Position numbers and translations under genes: made by a program. Positions 4,903-8,047 of a stretch of 8,047 nucleotides of DNA are shown piece by piece (position 1 is the stretch's first letter; each line of letters begins with the position of its first letter). A model generated the notes under the pieces. The model made no database searches. It was not told where the DNA came from and saw nothing but the letters and a program-made list of their open reading frames with translations. The stretch is from Microbacteriaceae bacterium (GTDB lineage Bacteria; Actinomycetota; Actinomycetes; Actinomycetales; Microbacteriaceae): assembly GCA_012511645.1 (NCBI GenBank), contig JAAZFP010000094.1:1-8047 (forward strand). Reading direction: 5' to 3'.

Positions 4903-6609
4903 GTGCCCACCCACCGGCACGGCCACTCACCGTGCGGGCTGTGGCTTCGCCGCCTGAGGGTGCGGTGGATCCGCGCCACCCAACCCCTGCTCGGCCCCCT
5001 GCGGCGCCAGTGGCGACACTCGCTGAAGCTGCGCACGATGACCATCACGGGCATCATCGCCATCGTGATGGTCGCCATCATGGGCGCCCTCGTGCTCGAC
5101 CGCATCTCGAGCGACCTCTACCAGTCGCGCAAGGATCAGGCGCTGCAAGACTCGGCGCGCGCAACACTCGCCGCCCAGAGCCAACTCGACGCCTCAGAGG
5201 CGACTGAGTATGGCACGCTCTCGACCCTCGCGACCTCGGTGCAGGGCACGGTGCAGGGCACCTCGTCGAGTCAGCTCATCTATGTGCGGCGTCAGGCGGG
5301 GCAGCCGCCATCGACCGTCGCTCCCGATGATTTCACGACTTCACCGCAGCTGGTGGACTCGGTCACCCCAGACCTCAGCCGCATGCTCATCGACTGCGAC
5401 GTGCCGCAGTACTGGCAGGCCATCACCGTGATCGACGACGATGGCGTGCCCGCACCCGGCATTCTCGTCGCCTCCACCCTGCAGTTTCCCGCGAGCGCCG
5501 GCACCTACGATCTCTACATCGGCTACAGCTTCGCCGAGATCCAAGAGAGCCTCGAGTTCATCACCCGTGCGCTCATCATTATGGCGCTGCTGCTCTTGCT
5601 GCTGCTCGCTGTGCTGGTGTGGACGGTGTCGAGCTTTGTCTTTCGCCCGATTCGCGCGGCAGCCGACGCCAGCCACCGCATCGCTGCGGGCGAACGAGAC
5701 GCCCGCATGCCCGTGCAGGGCGACCTGCACTTCGACGAGCTTTCGGCAAACTTCAACCAGATGGCCGACACCCTGCAGGCGCGCATCGACGAACTCGACA
5801 CGCTCTCGCACATGCAGCAGCGATTCGTGTCAGACGTTTCGCACGAGCTGCGCACCCCGCTCACGACGATCAGGCTCGCGGCAGAGCTGCTGCGGGGGCA
5901 GGAGGTTGATCCCGAGAGCACCCAGGGTCGCGCGATCGATGTGCTTGGCACACAGGTCGACCGCTTCGAATCGCTGCTCGCCGACCTGCTCGAGATCTCA
6001 CGGTATGACGCGGGTCCCGTCACCATCGACACCGAATCGACCAACCTGGTCGCCCTCACCGAGCAGGTCATCGAAGGCCTCAGGCCACTGTCGTCAGGCA
6101 TCATCGAGCTGCGCGCGCTCGGCGGCTTCAGCCCCATCGACGTCGACCCACGTCGCATCCGTCGCATCCTGTCGAACCTCGTCGGCAACGCGATCGAGCA
6201 CGGCGAAGGCAAGGCCATCGTCGTGAGCATCGACTCGAACGCATCAGCGGTCGCCGTGAGCGTGCGCGACTGGGGCATCGGAATGAAACAGGACGACACC
6301 GAGCACGTCTTCGACCGTTTCTGGCGCGCCGACCCCTCACGCAAGCGCACGCTCGGTGGCACCGGCCTGGGCCTCGCGATCGCCCGCGAAGATGCAGCCG
6401 CCCACGGTGGAGTCATTGAAGTGTGGTCGAGGCCAGGCGAAGGCACCAACTTCAGGCTCACTCTGCCGCGCTCAGAAGACAGCCCGACATTTGTCTCACC
6501 GCTGCCGCTCGTGCCAGACGATGTGAGCGCCGAAGATGACCCGCTCGCCACGATGGGCCGATTGCGCAGGCCCGGTCGCCGCGTCAAAAAGCGAAAGGAG
6601 CGCGGCTAG
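4903..6609 (+). CDS. mtrB: MtrB, membrane sensor histidine kinase partner of MtrA
   Basis: 568 residues, about the length of mycobacterial MtrB (567). Order: basic cytoplasmic N-terminus (1-45), TM1 about 46-67, extracytoplasmic sensor region about 68-220, TM2 about 223-247, HAMP about 248-300, then the HisKA dimerisation domain with phospho-acceptor H314 in D-V-S-H-E-L-R-T-P. The ATPase domain has N429 (N box, L-V-G-N-A-I-E-H), D456 in D-W-G-I-G (G1), V-F-D-R-F-W (F box) and G-G-T-G-L-G-L-A-I from 485 (G2). The tail after about 550 is strongly basic (G-R-R-V-K-K-R-K). It autophosphorylates and passes phosphate to MtrA. I chose the GTG at 4903, with GGAG at 4891-4894 as ribosome site. The frame extends upstream to 4822 but that would overlap mtrA with unrelated sequence; a GTG at 4960 is a weaker alternative. 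The TAG stop shares its G with the lpqB start. Confidence 0.95.
   Translation: MPTHRHGHSPCGLWLRRLRVRWIRATQPLLGPLRRQWRHSLKLRTMTITGIIAIVMVAIMGALVLDRISSDLYQSRKDQALQDSARATLAAQSQLDASEATEYGTLSTLATSVQGTVQGTSSSQLIYVRRQAGQPPSTVAPDDFTTSPQLVDSVTPDLSRMLIDCDVPQYWQAITVIDDDGVPAPGILVASTLQFPASAGTYDLYIGYSFAEIQESLEFITRALIIMALLLLLLLAVLVWTVSSFVFRPIRAAADASHRIAAGERDARMPVQGDLHFDELSANFNQMADTLQARIDELDTLSHMQQRFVSDVSHELRTPLTTIRLAAELLRGQEVDPESTQGRAIDVLGTQVDRFESLLADLLEISRYDAGPVTIDTESTNLVALTEQVIEGLRPLSSGIIELRALGGFSPIDVDPRRIRRILSNLVGNAIEHGEGKAIVVSIDSNASAVAVSVRDWGIGMKQDDTEHVFDRFWRADPSRKRTLGGTGLGLAIAREDAAAHGGVIEVWSRPGEGTNFRLTLPRSEDSPTFVSPLPLVPDDVSAEDDPLATMGRLRRPGRRVKKRKERG
5238..5261 (+). repeat. Perfect 12-bp tandem duplication (GGTGCAGGGCAC x2) inside mtrB
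   Basis: Two exact adjacent copies, 5238-5249 and 5250-5261, encode V-Q-G-T twice (about residues 113-120) in the extracytoplasmic sensor region of MtrB. The unit is a multiple of three, so the frame is kept. Confidence 0.85.
6594..6600 (+). promoter_or_regulatory. Ribosome binding site for lpqB (AAAGGAG)
   Basis: AAAGGAG lies within the last codons of mtrB, eight bases before the GTG at 6609. It is the strongest Shine-Dalgarno sequence in the operon and decides the lpqB start. Confidence 0.75.
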
Positions 6610-8047
6610 TGAAGACTCTCCGTCGAACCATGATTCGGGCTCTCGCTGCGGCTGCCGCGGTGCTCGCGCTCGCCGCCTGCCAGGCTATTCCGGTGTCTGG
6701 CCCCGTGCGCGAGGGGCTGTCAAACCTTGACCTCGCCGAGCGCAGCGTGCAGTTCACCCCGAGCGGCCCGCAGCCCGGTGCGACCCAAGAAGAAATCGTG
6801 CGCGGGTTTGTGCGCGCGGCGCTGTCGAGCGTGAACGACTACGAAGTCGCCCGCGAGTTCTTGAGCCCCGACTATGAGCGGCAGTGGGACCCGAGTTACG
6901 GCGTCATGGTTGACGATGGATCACTGCAGTACGACGACACCAGCGAAAACATTGGTGTGCTCTCGTTCGGCCTCATCGCGACCGTGGATGGCAGCGGTAC
7001 CCTCGTGACCGTTGAGCCAGACAAGAAGACCGAGGTCCCGTTTGAACTCACCCAGGTGCGCGGTGAGTGGCGCATCTCGTCGGCGCCCGCGGGCGTCATT
7101 TTGGGTCGCGACACCTTCACCACTACCTGGGTGCCTCGGCAACTGTATTTCTTGAATGGTGCCGACCGACTGGTGCCCGAGACCCACTGGTTTTTGAACC
7201 GTCAAACCCTCACCACGCAGGTGGTGCGCGAGCTCATGAGTGGGCCATCAGAACAGATGCAGACCGTGCTGCACACCGCGTTTCCCGCGGGCACCACACT
7301 TACCTCGGGCACCGTGCCCGTGAACGATGGCATCGCTTTTGTCGATGTCACCCCAGAACTGTTTGACGCCGACGTCACCGCCATGGAACACCTGAAACGA
7401 CAGCTCGCGGCCAGCCTGCAGACCGTCGCGGGGGTGACCGGCTACCAGCTCGCCGTGCAGGGCGCGGTGATCGAGAGCGGCGCGGTATCGGGGCCAGACG
7501 ACACCGCCTCAACCGAGCACCAGTATGTGGTGGCGTTGAAAGATGACCAGTTCGGGGTTGCCGCCGCGGGCGAGGTGCAGCCCATCGATGGCTTGGGCCC
7601 CCGGGTCGTGAGCCTCCAGCCGCAGTCGGTGTCGATGTCGGTCGATCGAGGCGCCGCCGCGGTGCTCAGCGAGGTTGGGGTGCACCTCGTGACCACTGAT
7701 GAGACCATGCTGATTGAGGCTGGCCCCGGGCGCCTGACTCCGAGCATCGACAACTCAGGGTATGTGTGGACATATGATCGCGCGGCCCCCGGCGTCATCA
7801 CGGTAGGTCAGCCCTTTGAAGCGCGTCAGCAGCTGCAGGCCACCTGGCTTACCGGCACTCCGGTCGCGGTGCGAGTATCGTTGGGCGGCAATCGGATTGC
7901 CGTGCTCGTCAACGACGATGGATCAAGCGTCGTGTATGTCGGAGGCATCGAGCGGGACGCGAGCGGCAGGCCGATTGCGCTGAGCGAAGATGCCACCCCT
8001 CAGCTGTGGACCGCAGGCCAGCCGATTGACCTCGACTGGATCAGCGA
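6609..8047 (+). CDS. lpqB: LpqB, MtrAB-associated lipoprotein (3' truncated by window)
   Basis: The frame is open without a stop from GTG 6609 to the window end (479 complete codons; mycobacterial LpqB is about 583 residues, so the C-terminus is missing). The N-terminus is a lipoprotein signal: basic K2, R5, R6 and R10, a hydrophobic Ala/Leu core, and lipobox L21-A22-A23-C24. Next comes an I-P-x-S-G-P-V segment typical of LpqB just after the lipidated Cys, then an LpqB N-terminal domain (about 50-190). A GerMN-like domain follows (about 195-300, with Q-V-V-R-E-L-M-S-G-P and the F-V-D-V-T-P strand), then the start of the C-terminal beta-propeller-like region (about 325 onward). LpqB is anchored on the outer face of the membrane. 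In mycobacteria it is reported to interact with MtrB and modulate its phosphorylation. The start is fixed by AAAGGAG and the one-base overlap with the mtrB stop, indicating translational coupling. Confidence 0.93.
   Translation, partial: MKTLRRTMIRALAAAAAVLALAACQAIPVSGPVREGLSNLDLAERSVQFTPSGPQPGATQEEIVRGFVRAALSSVNDYEVAREFLSPDYERQWDPSYGVMVDDGSLQYDDTSENIGVLSFGLIATVDGSGTLVTVEPDKKTEVPFELTQVRGEWRISSAPAGVILGRDTFTTTWVPRQLYFLNGADRLVPETHWFLNRQTLTTQVVRELMSGPSEQMQTVLHTAFPAGTTLTSGTVPVNDGIAFVDVTPELFDADVTAMEHLKRQLAASLQTVAGVTGYQLAVQGAVIESGAVSGPDDTASTEHQYVVALKDDQFGVAAAGEVQPIDGLGPRVVSLQPQSVSMSVDRGAAAVLSEVGVHLVTTDETMLIEAGPGRLTPSIDNSGYVWTYDRAAPGVITVGQPFEARQQLQATWLTGTPVAVRVSLGGNRIAVLVNDDGSSVVYVGGIERDASGRPIALSEDATPQLWTAGQPIDLDWIS

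Noticed and set aside
5523..6587. 354-residue minus-strand open frame opposite mtrB
   Set aside because: Ser/Arg-rich shadow of the kinase domains, whose H, N, G1, F and G2 boxes are unambiguous on the plus strand.
1..8047. Mobile elements, CRISPR arrays, tRNA or rRNA genes, riboswitches, rho-independent terminators
   Set aside because: I looked on both strands and saw no transposase-like genes, regularly spaced repeats, tRNA-like arms, or hairpins followed by T runs. The window is almost entirely coding.

Overview
This window comes from a high-GC actinobacterium. The gene order and sequences fit Microbacteriaceae or a close relative (my inference from family resemblance, not a search result). 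All seven genes lie on the + strand, and nothing mobile, phage-like or CRISPR-like is visible. The only sizeable non-coding gap is about 100 bases, directly upstream of mtrA.

Left half (3-4113): four tightly packed genes that look like one transcription unit. They are the C-terminal part of a large multi-pass membrane protein (probably the membrane half of a GT2-type glycosyltransferase), a DUF5719-type secreted or membrane-anchored protein that overlaps it by ATGA, a short DUF3499-type protein with a CX4C...CX2H putative zinc site, and a small protein of the actinobacterial 'metallopeptidase family' whose HExxH motif is degenerate. This neighbourhood is widely conserved in Actinobacteria and poorly characterised; a role in cell-envelope glycopolymer assembly is plausible but unproven.

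Right half (4214-8047): the classical mtrA-mtrB-lpqB operon. It encodes the OmpR-type response regulator MtrA, its membrane sensor kinase MtrB, and the lipoprotein LpqB, which runs off the right end of the window. LpqB has a clear lipobox and a GerMN-like region. The three genes are almost contiguous: 5 bases separate mtrA from mtrB, and the mtrB stop shares one base with the lpqB start. In mycobacteria this system couples envelope and cell-cycle state to transcription of cell-wall and division genes.

The most informative non-coding signal is just upstream of mtrA. A CATAAT -10-like box sits at the distance expected for a leaderless mRNA starting at the mtrA ATG, and it abuts a perfect 5-2-5 inverted repeat. 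No wholly new system is evident. The points worth a second look are the degenerate protease-like protein, the acidic low-complexity segments in the two envelope proteins, the direct junction of the DUF3499/metallopeptidase cluster to mtrA, and a 12-bp tandem duplication in the MtrB sensor domain.
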